Source of the DNA: Muribaculaceae bacterium
GTDB lineage: Bacteria; Bacteroidota; Bacteroidia; Bacteroidales; Muribaculaceae
Length of the DNA: 57,756 nt
Assembly: GCA_009775265.1 (NCBI GenBank)
Contig: VSPG01000010.1
Span: 1-57,756, forward strand
Reading direction: 5' to 3'
The position numbers and the translations under genes are program-made. This document shows, piece after piece, positions 8,298-17,140 of this stretch; position 1 is the stretch's first letter; every line of letters starts with the position of its first letter. Below the pieces are notes generated by a model. It did no database searches. It was not told the origin of the DNA and worked only from the letters and a program-made list of their open reading frames with translations.

Positions 8298-9019
8298 TGT
8301 TTCTGTACCGCATATACCAGATATTCATCATGCTGCCGATTCTTGCGGCTGCAACGATATTGTGCGCCACCGTCACCATACTCGGATGCGCTCTCGGCGG
8401 CGAAAAATGGTGGGGATTCCGGCCGGCATCCATGTGGGGCCGCTTATGGTGCTTGCTTGCCGGAGTGAAAGTGGACGTGCACGGGCGCGAAAACATCGAC
8501 CCCGGCACGAGCTACGTGTTCGTAGCCAACCATCAGGGCGCCTACGACATCTTTTCCATCTACGGCTATCTTCGCCATGACTTCCGATGGATGATGAAAC
8601 AGAGCCTCCGCCGCATTCCTTTCGTCGGGTTCAGCTGCAAAGTGTCCGGCCAGGTATTCGTCGACAATTCATCCCCTTCCGCCATACGACGCACCATGCA
8701 CGCAGCAGAGAAACAGCTTGCAAAAGGACGCAGCGTGGTGGTGTTTCCAGAAGGATCCCGCACACCTGACGGACGTCTGCACGCATTCAAGCGCGGCGCG
8801 TACACGCTTGCCGTAGAATTCGGCCTGCCAGTGGTGCCCGTCACAATCGACGGCGCATACCACGTGATGCCGCGCACCGCCTGGCTGCCGCGTCCGGGCC
8901 GGATAACACTCACCATACACAAACCCATACAGGCCGGAGCCGACGGCCACGACCTGCGCCCCCTCATGGAGGCATCGCGTGAGGCCATAGCTTCCGCCCT
9001 GCCGGAAAACGAGCGGTGA
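8297..9019 (+). CDS. plsC: 1-acyl-sn-glycerol-3-phosphate acyltransferase (PlsC-like)
   Basis: A 240-residue membrane-associated acyltransferase that would transfer the second acyl chain to lysophosphatidic acid. An N-terminal membrane helix is followed by the HX4D catalytic motif (NHQGAYD, about residues 78-84), the substrate motif FPEGSRTPDG, and VPVTIDGAY, in family order. The gene overlaps the preceding esterase-like gene by 1 bp, so the two are probably coupled. Whether it is the main PlsC or a paralogue for another lipid is not decidable. Confidence 0.85.
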   Translation: MFLYRIYQIFIMLPILAAATILCATVTILGCALGGEKWWGFRPASMWGRLWCLLAGVKVDVHGRENIDPGTSYVFVANHQGAYDIFSIYGYLRHDFRWMMKQSLRRIPFVGFSCKVSGQVFVDNSSPSAIRRTMHAAEKQLAKGRSVVVFPEGSRTPDGRLHAFKRGAYTLAVEFGLPVVPVTIDGAYHVMPRTAWLPRPGRITLTIHKPIQAGADGHDLRPLMEASREAIASALPENER

Positions 9020-9077
9020 AACGAACAAAACAAGCGGCACCGGTGTTATCATAAAGTAGTTTAAAAACTCTTTAATA

Positions 9078-9686
9078 ATGAAAATCATAACCATCCTTTC
9101 CGCAACCGCGCTTGCTTTAGTTGCCGTTGCCTGCACCAAGCGTACCGACATAAATGGTTCATGGACATCGACGCCCACGCGTGTCGGCGACGACATCGCA
9201 GCGGCATCTGAAGCCACAAGCGTGCTCAGCATCGACTTCGACGCACCGAAAGGCGCACGTTCGGGCGGAGTGACAGTATCGGCCGTAATTGATGCCACAC
9301 AGCCTGTAAAGGCCGACACCCTCGCCACATTCACAGAGCCTTACGAAGTGAGCGTGGCTGCCACTGCCACCATCAGCGGCCGTTGGAGTTTTGAGGATGA
9401 CGATGACGACGACATACTCATATTCCTCGACCGGAACACCATGCAGGTAAATGTAGACCCCAACGGCATCACATTCTCCCAGAACCTGCTCACCGGCGCG
9501 CAGCAGCCAATGGTAGACTCGCTCAGCGCGGTTACCGCCGACCGCTGGCGCTCGGCAGTGCGCAACGCGGCCACAAAGCAGTTCTTCACCCTCACTAAGC
9601 TTGACGACGTGAAAGTGGTCAACGACATACTTTCCTGCGAGGTGGGCAAGCGAGACCTCACATTCCACAGAAGTTCCGTAAAATAA
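9078..9686 (+). CDS. Hypothetical lipoprotein
   Basis: A 202-residue protein with a type II signal peptide (lipobox AVAC, Cys about residue 20) and a mature part rich in beta-strand and Thr. It has an acidic stretch of Asp residues around positions 110-115 (EDDDDDD), possibly a cation-binding loop. WTSTPTRVGDD near the N terminus resembles small lipocalin-like proteins, but no family is recognised. It stands alone between the acyltransferase gene and a strong terminator. Confidence 0.65.
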   Translation: MKIITILSATALALVAVACTKRTDINGSWTSTPTRVGDDIAAASEATSVLSIDFDAPKGARSGGVTVSAVIDATQPVKADTLATFTEPYEVSVAATATISGRWSFEDDDDDDILIFLDRNTMQVNVDPNGITFSQNLLTGAQQPMVDSLSAVTADRWRSAVRNAATKQFFTLTKLDDVKVVNDILSCEVGKRDLTFHRSSVK

Positions 9687-9700
9687 AATATTTTCATAAA

Positions 9701-9735
9701 AAAAGCGCCCGGGGATGTAATTTCCGGGCGCTTTT
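9701..9735. terminator. Strong bidirectional terminator
   Basis: AAAAGCGCCCGG pairs with CCGGGCGCTTTT around an 11 nt loop. A-tract on one side and T-tract on the other allow function on both strands. It separates the lipoprotein gene from the sigma factor gene. Confidence 0.9.
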
Positions 9736-9752
9736 CGCGTCTAACACGTACT

Positions 9753-10268
9753 ATGGCAAACGACACCTCACGTCAGGAAAAATTCATCAAGCTGCTGGAC
9801 GAGTACAACGGACTGATAGCCAAAGTGTGCTATGTCTACTCCTCGCCCATGGCCACAATGGACGACCTGTACCAGGAAGTTGCCGCAAACATATGGACAG
9901 GACTCGACCGCTTCCGCGGCGAATCAAAAATCTCGACATGGATATACCGCACGGCCATCAACACGTGCATCACATGCATGCGCCGCAACCGCAACCACAG
10001 CCTTCACACAGGCATAGACGCAGCCATGCTCGTGGCCGACGACGGAGCGGAAGCCGAAGAACGCATGGCGCAATACCGTATGCTACATAATATGATAGCG
10101 GCTCTGCAACCTATGGAAAAGGCAATTGTGACGATGTGGCTCGACGACAAACCATACGCAGAAATAGCAGATGTGACCGGACTGAGCGTGGCCAACGTGG
10201 CGACAAGGCTACACCGCATAAAGGAAAAACTCGCAAAAAATGCAGAAAAACATGAACCCACACGATAA
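9753..10268 (+). CDS. ECF-type RNA polymerase sigma factor
   Basis: A 171-residue sigma-70 family protein with regions 2 and 4 only. Region 2 covers about residues 10-85 (DDLYQEVAANIWTGLDRFRG and TWIYRTAINTCITCMRR). Region 4 covers about 105-160 (MEKAIVTMWLDDKPYAEIADVTGLSVANVATRLHRIKEKL, a helix-turn-helix). The 3' end overlaps the next gene, a small membrane protein that could be its anti-sigma partner. No -7 box is obvious just upstream. Confidence 0.9.
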   Translation: MANDTSRQEKFIKLLDEYNGLIAKVCYVYSSPMATMDDLYQEVAANIWTGLDRFRGESKISTWIYRTAINTCITCMRRNRNHSLHTGIDAAMLVADDGAEAEERMAQYRMLHNMIAALQPMEKAIVTMWLDDKPYAEIADVTGLSVANVATRLHRIKEKLAKNAEKHEPTR

Positions 10269-10836
10269 CGAACTCGACGACATACGACGCCAATGGCAAT
10301 CGATGCAGACCAACCAACAGCGTCTTGAAAGCACCAACCGGCAGCTTATGCAACGCCTCAGCGCCGAACGCGCAGGCACCAAGCAGCATAAACTCGCCGG
10401 GTTTTATAGAGGCATGGGGCTGACAGGCATAATCCTTCTGCCTGTTTTAGGCTACATGCTGTATAAAAGCGGAATGTCCATACCGCTTTGGATGTGCATA
10501 CTCTATGGATGCACAGGCATCGCCATCGGAATACTCGATATATTGTTCGCCTCTTTCGTCAGCCGGACAGACTATATTGACATGCCCGTAAAAGAAGCCA
10601 TCGTGCACGCCCATAAAGTGCTGCTGTACCAAAGCTGGCTGAGAAACGCCGGAATGCTTTTGGCGGCCGTCGTTCTCGTGCCCATTTTCTTCCATTTTTA
10701 CAACACTGGAAACAACAGTGTGCTTATAGGCGCCGCCACAGGCCTTGTAGCAGGCCTCGCCATAGGCCTTACGCTCAATTTCCGCAAGCGCCGCATGGCA
10801 AAACGCATGCTTGCCGACCTTGAGAACGACGACTGA
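10240..10836 (+). CDS. Membrane protein, possible anti-sigma partner
   Basis: A 198-residue protein with a charged, Gln-rich helical N terminus (residues 5-45, NELDDIRRQWQSMQ and on), then four hydrophobic helices grouped as two pairs and a basic tail. The start at 10240 overlaps the sigma gene by 29 bp; a Met at 10252 is an alternative. A cytoplasmic N-terminal helix bundle before membrane helices fits the layout of anti-sigma factors, but no ZAS-type His/Cys motif is present, so this role is inferred from position only. Confidence 0.7.
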   Translation: MQKNMNPHDNELDDIRRQWQSMQTNQQRLESTNRQLMQRLSAERAGTKQHKLAGFYRGMGLTGIILLPVLGYMLYKSGMSIPLWMCILYGCTGIAIGILDILFASFVSRTDYIDMPVKEAIVHAHKVLLYQSWLRNAGMLLAAVVLVPIFFHFYNTGNNSVLIGAATGLVAGLAIGLTLNFRKRRMAKRMLADLENDD

Positions 10837-10847
10837 CGACACGTTTA

Positions 10848-11158
10848 GAGGTTGTTTAATAATCATTGTTAACGACAGGGTGGTGTATTTTATGTTAAGG
10901 TGCAGTTTATGAGGAGGGAGCAATGGGGTTCCATTGTGACCGACGAGTAAATGCGCGTTAACATAAAAGACGCCATGCAAAAGTAATTTTAAATTTCAGT
11001 TAAGGTTGTAAACTATGGAATTAGCGACGCCTCCGAAATTTTTGAGTGTCTTTATCCCTTTGCTTCAGTCGCATAGCACGCTATGCTCCTTCGCTGCAGG
11101 AATAAATCCATCTGAAAAATTTCGGCCCTGTCATTAACAAGCATTATTAAACAACCTC
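10848..11158 (+). mobile_element. 311 bp MITE, copy 1
   Basis: Non-coding element with inverted ends of 33 bp (30 matches), starting GAGGTTGTTTAATAAT, flanked by TTA on both sides (10845-10847, 11159-11161). The interior has a second palindrome, CCGAAATTTTT to AAAAATTTCGG, enclosing a tight hairpin GCATAGC/GCTATGC. The right TTA is the stop codon (TAA) of rodA. Identical-length copies lie at 39953-40263 and 51069-51379. No transposase is encoded; it would have to be moved in trans. GAG ends with a TNA target recall IS5-family elements, which is inference. Confidence 0.85.
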
Positions 11159-12592
11159 TTAACGCCAACGGCGCGCGGCATCAAGCCTGAGCATGACAAA
11201 CAGCAGAATGGTGAAGCCCCACAACGATGAGCCGCCATAGCTGAAAAACGGCAAAGGTATGCCTATCACAGGACACAGGCCTATCACCATGCCTATGTTG
11301 ATGCAGAAATGGAACATGAAATATGACGCCACGCAATAGGCGTAAACACGTGCAAACACTCCAGGTTGCCGCTCCGCGATAGAGATGCAGCGCAATATCA
11401 AGGTCAGGAACAGCGCCGTCACGACAACCGAGCCCACAAAACCCTCCTCCTCGCCTATCGTGCAGAAAATGAAATCGGTGTGTTGTTCGGGCACATATTT
11501 CAATTTTGTCTGAGTGCCGTTAAGAAATCCCTTTCCGGTGAGTCCTCCCGAGCCTATGGCGATTTTGCTCTGATTCACGTTGTAGCCGGCGCCGCGCAGA
11601 TCCTGCTCTATGCCCAGCACCACCTTTATACGCATCTGCTGGTGAGGCTGCAGATAATTGAACGCCATATGCACCGAAAACATGAACACAACGCCATAGA
11701 CCGCCGCTCCGGCCGCTATGAACAGTTTGCTGCACCGGAGCCTTATAGCCTCTACAATAAGATAAGCCACCGCCACGCCTTCAATGCCGAGCATCAATGC
11801 AAGCCCGGGCAATTCCACAGAACACGGACCGGCCAACACCCACAGCAACAATCCTGCGCCGGCAAACCATAGCACCAGATTCCGTGTCACCTCAAAACGC
11901 TTGCTGTACACAACAGCCATAACCGCTGTCATCACCTGCACCAAGGCCAGCACCGCGAACTCTCCGCCGGGGATGCCTATCACAACCGACTCGGAAAACT
12001 TGACGACGACGACGAATACCACCACCGAAAGCAGAGCCACGAACAATATGAGTCCGCTCATGCCCTCGCGGTACAGCACGAAAAACAATGCCATGAAAGT
12101 CAGCGCCGACCCTGTTTCGTTCTGGGCAAGGATAAGCACAACCGGCAAAATAATTATCGTAATGGCACGCAGATAATTGCCGGCCTTGGCATTCAGCGTG
12201 AAATGGTAGCCGCTGAAAAGCTTTGCCAGGGCAAGAGCTGTCGCGAATTTCGCAAACTCAGCCGGCTGGAGACTCACAGGCCCCATCACTATCCATGAAT
12301 GCGACCCCTTTATGTCGGGAGCCACAAAAGGCGTCACGGCAAGCAGGACAAGCATGAATATATAAATGGGATAGGCATACGTCTCATACATGCGAGCATC
12401 GACAAGCAGCAAAACGAAAGCGAGTCCCAACGAAAGCACTATCCAGCGCAACTGTTTTCCTGAAAACTCGTCGAACGAGAAAATGCTGGCTTCGTCGAAA
12501 TCGTAGCTTGCAGCGTATATGCTTATCGCACCGGCCACAACCATGAGCAGGTATATCGCAACCGTGAGCCAGTCAAGGTTGCGCAGAGTCAT
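11159..12592 (-). CDS. rodA: Rod-shape glycosyltransferase RodA
   Basis: A 477-residue SEDS-family peptidoglycan polymerase that acts with PBP2 in cylindrical wall growth. About ten membrane helices are visible. SEDS landmarks include HSWIVMGPVSLQPAEFAK, the loop with EQHTDFIFCTIGEEEGFVG (conserved Asp and Glu), and the C-terminal SYGGSS. The start at 12592 gives an 8 bp gap to mrdA; a start at 12622 would overlap it. It is the last gene of mreB-mreC-mreD-mrdA-rodA. Its stop codon is the TTA that borders MITE copy 1. Confidence 0.93.
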   Translation of the reverse strand: MTLRNLDWLTVAIYLLMVVAGAISIYAASYDFDEASIFSFDEFSGKQLRWIVLSLGLAFVLLLVDARMYETYAYPIYIFMLVLLAVTPFVAPDIKGSHSWIVMGPVSLQPAEFAKFATALALAKLFSGYHFTLNAKAGNYLRAITIIILPVVLILAQNETGSALTFMALFFVLYREGMSGLILFVALLSVVVFVVVVKFSESVVIGIPGGEFAVLALVQVMTAVMAVVYSKRFEVTRNLVLWFAGAGLLLWVLAGPCSVELPGLALMLGIEGVAVAYLIVEAIRLRCSKLFIAAGAAVYGVVFMFSVHMAFNYLQPHQQMRIKVVLGIEQDLRGAGYNVNQSKIAIGSGGLTGKGFLNGTQTKLKYVPEQHTDFIFCTIGEEEGFVGSVVVTALFLTLILRCISIAERQPGVFARVYAYCVASYFMFHFCINIGMVIGLCPVIGIPLPFFSYGGSSLWGFTILLFVMLRLDAARRWR

Positions 12593-12599
12593 CGCGAAT

Positions 12600-14459
12600 T
12601 TATTTCTTTCTTGCGGGGGCATAATACAACGTGCTGTTCAGCATTTGTTCTTCCATGTACTTACGCTCCGGGGCAATCGACCCCGTGAGGTATTTCTCCA
12701 TAACAAGACTTCCGATAGGCACTCCGAACGTGGCTCCGAAACCGGCATTCTCCACATATGTGGCCACGGCTATGCGTGGCTCGTTGTAAGGCGCGAAGCC
12801 CATGAATGCCGAGTGGTCTTTGCCATGCGGATTCTGCGCCGTGCCGGTTTTTCCTGCCACTTCTATGTCGCGCAGCGCGGCTTTCCGGCACGTACCGCCC
12901 GTGACAGCCATGCGCATGCCTTCCGCCACATCGTCGTACCAGTGGAGGTCTATTGTGGGCCGGCGACGCTTGAGCAGCTCGGCAGGCATCACCGTGTCCT
13001 GAATCTCTTTGACGATATGCGGCGTGATGAACCACCCGCGGTTTGCCACGGTGGCACACAAGTTGGCTATCTGCAACGGAGTGGCAAGTATCTCGCCCTG
13101 GCCTATCGACACCGAAATTATGGTGTTGGCGCTCCAGCGTCCTTCGGAATAGAACTTGTCGTAAAATTTCGCATTAGGCAGAAAACCGCGGCTTTCGCCC
13201 GGAAGGTCCACCCCGAGCTTATAGCCGTAGCCCATGCTCACGAGATGCTTTTTCCACACCTCGAATGCCTCGGCAGAACTTCCGTATTTGCTTCGGCGGT
13301 CCACCATGGCTTTGAACCCCCAACAGAAAAATGCGTTGCACGATGTCTGCAATGCCGGTTTTAGCGGAATCGGCGAGCCGTGGGCGTGACAGCCCACCCG
13401 CAAGCCGCCGTTTATGTATCCGTGGTAGCACGGATATGTCGTGTGCAGGTCGATTATGCCTTCCTGCAGCAATATCAGTCCCTGCGTAGGCTTGAATGTC
13501 GAACCCGGAGGATAGGCGCCCATCAGCGCACGGTCAAACAGCGGCCACGATTCGTCGTTTACGAGTTTGCGGTAATTCTCGCCGCGCTGTCTGCCCACAA
13601 GCAGACGCGGGTCATAGGTGGGCGACGACACAAGGCACAATATTTCGCCGGTCGCCGGCTCGATGGCCACGACAGCTCCGCGCTTGCCCACCATCAGAGA
13701 TTCGGCATACTCCTGAAGTTTGATGTCGAGACTCAAGCGAAGATCGCGGCCGCTCAGCGGAGCTATGTCGTGCGCACCGTCCTCGTAACGTCCCTGAATG
13801 CGGCCGTTGGCGGCTCGTATGAGTATTTCCACTCCTTTGTGGCCGCGCAGGTAGGGTTCGTAGCTTTTCTCCACTCCGAGGTCGCCGGTATAGTCGCCCG
13901 GGGCGTAATAATCGTCGCGCTCGATGTCTTTTGCATTCACCTCGCGGATGTTGCCGAGCACATTCGCCGCCGTGGCATGGTTGTACTGGCGCAATATACG
14001 CTTCTGTATGAAAAAGCCCGGAAAGCGGTAAAGCTTCTCCTGCAGTCGCCCGTAATCCTGGCTCGACAGCTGGGATATAAGGCGCTGCGGCGTGTAGGAT
14101 GAATAGCCCGGATTAAGACGCTTGTCGCGCATGTCGGCAAATCTCTTGCGCAGCCCTTCGGGAGTGATGTTGAGGGCTTCGCAGAAATCAATAGTATCGA
14201 AAGGCTGCACATCGCGGGGAATCAGCATGACGTCATATGCCGGCTGGTTGTACACCACAAGTTCGCCGTTGCGGTCATAGATAAGGCCGCGCGACGGATA
14301 CACCGTTTTCTTTAGAAAGGCGTTGCTGTCGGCGCTACGCTTGTACTTGCCGTCGTTGATCTGCAAGTCGAACAGGCGCACGAGATAAATAAGCGCCACA
14401 AGGGCTATGAAGCCGCCGATTATATATTTTCTCTTTTCGAGGTTATAATTTTTTCTCAC
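12600..14459 (-). CDS. mrdA: Penicillin-binding protein 2 (elongasome transpeptidase)
   Basis: A protein of about 619 residues that crosslinks peptidoglycan with RodA. It has a short cytoplasmic N terminus, one membrane anchor (KYIIGGFIALVALIYLVRLF), a PBP dimerisation domain, and a transpeptidase domain with the catalytic Ser in GSTFKP, the SCN triad and KTGT. The GTG at 14459 was chosen because it gives a 17 bp overlap with mreD and begins with the basic segment before the anchor. An ATG at 14504 would extend the overlap to 62 bp. Confidence 0.93.
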   Translation of the reverse strand: MRKNYNLEKRKYIIGGFIALVALIYLVRLFDLQINDGKYKRSADSNAFLKKTVYPSRGLIYDRNGELVVYNQPAYDVMLIPRDVQPFDTIDFCEALNITPEGLRKRFADMRDKRLNPGYSSYTPQRLISQLSSQDYGRLQEKLYRFPGFFIQKRILRQYNHATAANVLGNIREVNAKDIERDDYYAPGDYTGDLGVEKSYEPYLRGHKGVEILIRAANGRIQGRYEDGAHDIAPLSGRDLRLSLDIKLQEYAESLMVGKRGAVVAIEPATGEILCLVSSPTYDPRLLVGRQRGENYRKLVNDESWPLFDRALMGAYPPGSTFKPTQGLILLQEGIIDLHTTYPCYHGYINGGLRVGCHAHGSPIPLKPALQTSCNAFFCWGFKAMVDRRSKYGSSAEAFEVWKKHLVSMGYGYKLGVDLPGESRGFLPNAKFYDKFYSEGRWSANTIISVSIGQGEILATPLQIANLCATVANRGWFITPHIVKEIQDTVMPAELLKRRRPTIDLHWYDDVAEGMRMAVTGGTCRKAALRDIEVAGKTGTAQNPHGKDHSAFMGFAPYNEPRIAVATYVENAGFGATFGVPIGSLVMEKYLTGSIAPERKYMEEQMLNSTLYYAPARKK

Positions 14460-14967
14460 GGCGTGTACGGCTGGCCAGACTTGCGAAAGCGTATATGAAA
14501 ACAAAACTGTAGATAGTGCTGCACACTATACGCAGAATCCACAGACGGAGGTTGAACAGTTCGAAAGCCTCTATCGTGAAAACAAGAGTGCAATATGCAA
14601 GCACCATCGTGAGCATGTATTTGAGATAAGTCTCGGCCCCGAGCGAACGCAGGCCGAGAGGCGCAGGGCCCAGTTCGTCGTCGAGCGGCAGATAAAGATG
14701 CAGCACCGGACGGCGCACAAAAGCCATTATCGTACATGCCAGAGAGTTCAGGCCGGGAGTGTCCGAGAAGATGTCAACGGCCAGTCCCGAAAGGAATCCT
14801 ATTGTCAGCACAAGATTCGTGCCAGTCACCACCGGCAGAGAAATCAGCACGTATATGAACACGATGGGAAGCGCCACTCCGAATATCGCGAGGTTGTTGA
14901 ATATCACGGCCTGCGCGAGCACCAGCACCAATAACAGGATAAGGGCGTTTATTATCGTCTTGCTCAT
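14443..14967 (-). CDS. mreD: Rod shape-determining protein MreD
   Basis: A 174-residue membrane protein with about five helices and a basic C terminus (RTRREKKL). It links MreC to PBP2 and RodA. No soluble domain is visible, typical of MreD. Its start overlaps the end of mreC by 1 bp and its 3' end overlaps mrdA. The identification rests on membrane topology plus fixed position in the operon. Confidence 0.88.
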   Translation of the reverse strand: MSKTIINALILLLVLVLAQAVIFNNLAIFGVALPIVFIYVLISLPVVTGTNLVLTIGFLSGLAVDIFSDTPGLNSLACTIMAFVRRPVLHLYLPLDDELGPAPLGLRSLGAETYLKYMLTMVLAYCTLVFTIEAFELFNLRLWILRIVCSTIYSFVFIYAFASLASRTRREKKL

Positions 14968-15839
14968 CAGTTGAATGCTTTTTTTGCACGTTGTTCGTCC
15001 TCGGCCTCTCCCGCTTCGAGACTTTTAAGTTCCGCGCTTATGTCGCTCACCACTATCTGCACGTTGTTGAGCGAGGTGAAATCGCTCAACAGCTTCACTT
15101 TCAGGGTAAAGAAGTTCTCGTGGTCGTTATAGTCATCATCAAGCACGATGCCCACCGGAAGCCCCGGAGGAAACACCGCCGAGTAGCCCGATGTCACCAC
15201 CGTGTCGCCGGGGCTGTACACTGTGTGGCGCGGAAGTTCCTCAAGCAAAGCCACTTCAGGGTCGCGGCCATCCCATACGAGCGAGCCGAAACTGTCTGAC
15301 CGCTTCAACTTGCACGACAGGCGGAAGTGGGGATTGAGCAACGAGATTACCCTCGCGCTGCGGGATCCAACCACGCTTACTATGCCCACCACACCGGAAG
15401 CGTCAATGACACCCATTTCAGGGCGCACACCATCGCGCTCGCCTTTGTTGAGAGTAAGATAGTTGAACGGACGCGCAATGCTGTTGTTTATCACATCCGC
15501 CACTATGAAGCGGAAAGGCATCATGCCCGAATCAAGCGGCATTGTGTCGGTGCACTGCTGTTCGGCCATGAGCTGGATGCATTCGCGCAGGGCGAGCAAT
15601 TCGCTCTGCAGTTCCGCATTCCGCCTGTTCAGGTCGGCGTTGCGCTCGCGAAGGTTGAAGTAGCCGGTGGCATTGTTGCTGAAATCATACACCGAAGCCG
15701 TCACACGGTTGGCTGAAGTCAGGTATATATGCCTGTGGTACGGGTCGCCGCCCACAAGCAGCATGATGCTCAGCACCACATACACGGCAAACACAAACCA
15801 CTTGCTGTTGCGCGCAAAGAAAGTGAAAAGCTCGTGCAC
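14967..15839 (-). CDS. mreC: Rod shape-determining protein MreC
   Basis: A 290-residue scaffold of the elongasome. An N-terminal anchor (KWFVFAVYVVLSIMLLVGG) is followed by a coiled-coil stretch (about residues 65-95, LRERNADLNRRNAELQSELL) and a periplasmic double beta-barrel (GVIDASGVVGIVSVVG and GDTVVTSGYSAVFPPGLPVG). The gene starts 15 bp after mreB. Confidence 0.92.
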   Translation of the reverse strand: MHELFTFFARNSKWFVFAVYVVLSIMLLVGGDPYHRHIYLTSANRVTASVYDFSNNATGYFNLRERNADLNRRNAELQSELLALRECIQLMAEQQCTDTMPLDSGMMPFRFIVADVINNSIARPFNYLTLNKGERDGVRPEMGVIDASGVVGIVSVVGSRSARVISLLNPHFRLSCKLKRSDSFGSLVWDGRDPEVALLEELPRHTVYSPGDTVVTSGYSAVFPPGLPVGIVLDDDYNDHENFFTLKVKLLSDFTSLNNVQIVVSDISAELKSLEAGEAEDEQRAKKAFN

Positions 15840-15854
15840 GGATGAGGCTGCGCT

Positions 15855-16874
15855 TTAGCGGATGAGGAAAGAGAACTTGTCGATATTCTTCAGTGCCACA
15901 CCTGTGCCGCGCGCCACAGCCAGCAGCGGGTCTTCGGCCACATGGAACTGTATGCCGATTTTATCGGTAAGACGCTTGTCAAGACCGCGCAGCAACGCTC
16001 CGCCGCCTGCAAGGTATATGCCGTTGCGCACAATGTCGGCATATAATTCGGGAGGAGTCTGCTCAAGAGCGCCGAGCACGGCAGCCTCTATTTTCGAGAT
16101 GGTCTTTTCTATGCAGTGGCTGATTTCCTGATAGCTGACGGGCACCTCCATCGGGAGCGCGGTCATGAGGTTCGGGCCGTGCACGATGTAGTCTTCCGGC
16201 GGGTTTTCCAGTTCGGTGAGCGCCGAGCCCACGTGCATCTTGATCTGTTCGGCCGTGCGCACGCCCACTTTCACATTGTGCGCGCGACGCATGTGGTTCT
16301 GAATGTCCTCCGTGAGGTCGTCGCCGGCGATAGGAATGCTCTTGTTGGAGCATATGCCGCCAAGGGAGATAACCGCGATTTCGGTCGTGCCGCCGCCTAT
16401 GTCCACTATCATGCTGCCTTCGGGCGCCTCCACATCGAGGCCGATGCCGAGAGCGGCAGCCATAGGCTCGTAAAGCATGTACACGTCGCGGCCGTCGGCA
16501 TGTTCAGAACTGTCGCGCACGGCGCGTATCTCCACCTCGGTAGAGCCGGAAGGAATGCCCACCACCATGCGAAGCGACGGCGAGAACCAATTGCTCTTGC
16601 TGCTGGCCTTCTTCACAAGGCCGCGAATCATCAGCTCGGCGGCATTGAAGTCAGCGATGACTCCCTTGCGGAGCGGGCGCACGGTGCGGATGCCCGGATG
16701 GCCTTTGCCTTCCATCAGATGAGCTTCGTTGCCCACTGCTATTAGTTTGTCGGTGCGGGTGTCGAGGGCTACTATCGACGGCTCGTTTATGACGATTTTA
16801 TCGTTGTGTATGATAATCGTATTGGCAGTGCCAAGGTCGATTGCAATTTCTTTCGTGAGAGAGAAAAATCTCAT
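15855..16874 (-). CDS. mreB: Actin-like rod-shape protein MreB
   Basis: A 339-residue bacterial actin that organises lateral wall synthesis. The nucleotide-binding loops are visible: IAIDLGTANTIIIH (phosphate 1), VDIGGGTTEIAVISLGG (phosphate 2) and GIYLAGGGALLRGLDK (adenosine). Residues RFFSLTKE at the start form the usual amphipathic N terminus. The gene is first in the operon and has its own promoter upstream on the minus strand. Confidence 0.96.
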   Translation of the reverse strand: MRFFSLTKEIAIDLGTANTIIIHNDKIVINEPSIVALDTRTDKLIAVGNEAHLMEGKGHPGIRTVRPLRKGVIADFNAAELMIRGLVKKASSKSNWFSPSLRMVVGIPSGSTEVEIRAVRDSSEHADGRDVYMLYEPMAAALGIGLDVEAPEGSMIVDIGGGTTEIAVISLGGICSNKSIPIAGDDLTEDIQNHMRRAHNVKVGVRTAEQIKMHVGSALTELENPPEDYIVHGPNLMTALPMEVPVSYQEISHCIEKTISKIEAAVLGALEQTPPELYADIVRNGIYLAGGGALLRGLDKRLTDKIGIQFHVAEDPLLAVARGTGVALKNIDKFSFLIR

Positions 16875-16943
16875 TTGATGTGTAAGTATTGGAACGTTAA
16901 CGTATTAGCACAAGCGTCCGTATCTGCACGCTATTGGTGAGTG

Positions 16944-16951
16944 CAAAGTTA
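16944..16951 (-). promoter_or_regulatory. Probable -7 box of the mreB operon
   Basis: On the minus strand TAACTTTG matches TAnnTTTG, about 70 bp upstream of mreB. No clear -33 TTTG was found. Confidence 0.5.
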
Positions 16952-17023
16952 CTAATTTTTCGTCCAATTACGGCATTAAATTCTATAGTTTGTCTAAAAA
17001 ACAGATAAAAAACACATTTCGCA

Positions 17024-17118
17024 CTCGACTTATCCGTATCTTTGGCTGATTGCCTTAGATACTCACGCTCGGAAAAATCAAATAAATTTGTTTTGCGCTC
17101 GACTTATCCGTATCTTTG
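17024..17118 (+). repeat. Promoter-palindrome repeat array B
   Basis: Two copies of CTCGACTTATCCGTATCTTTG with a 74 bp period (17024 and 17098). The second is preceded by the palindrome core CAAATAAATTTG and TTTG at 17087-17090, then 20 bp to the -7 box TATCTTTG (17111-17118). It lies 22 bp upstream of the glycosyltransferase start and is probably its promoter. The outer palindrome arms are less perfect here than in the other arrays. Confidence 0.7.
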
Positions 17119-17140
17119 CACCTGCATAAGCACGAAAAAT

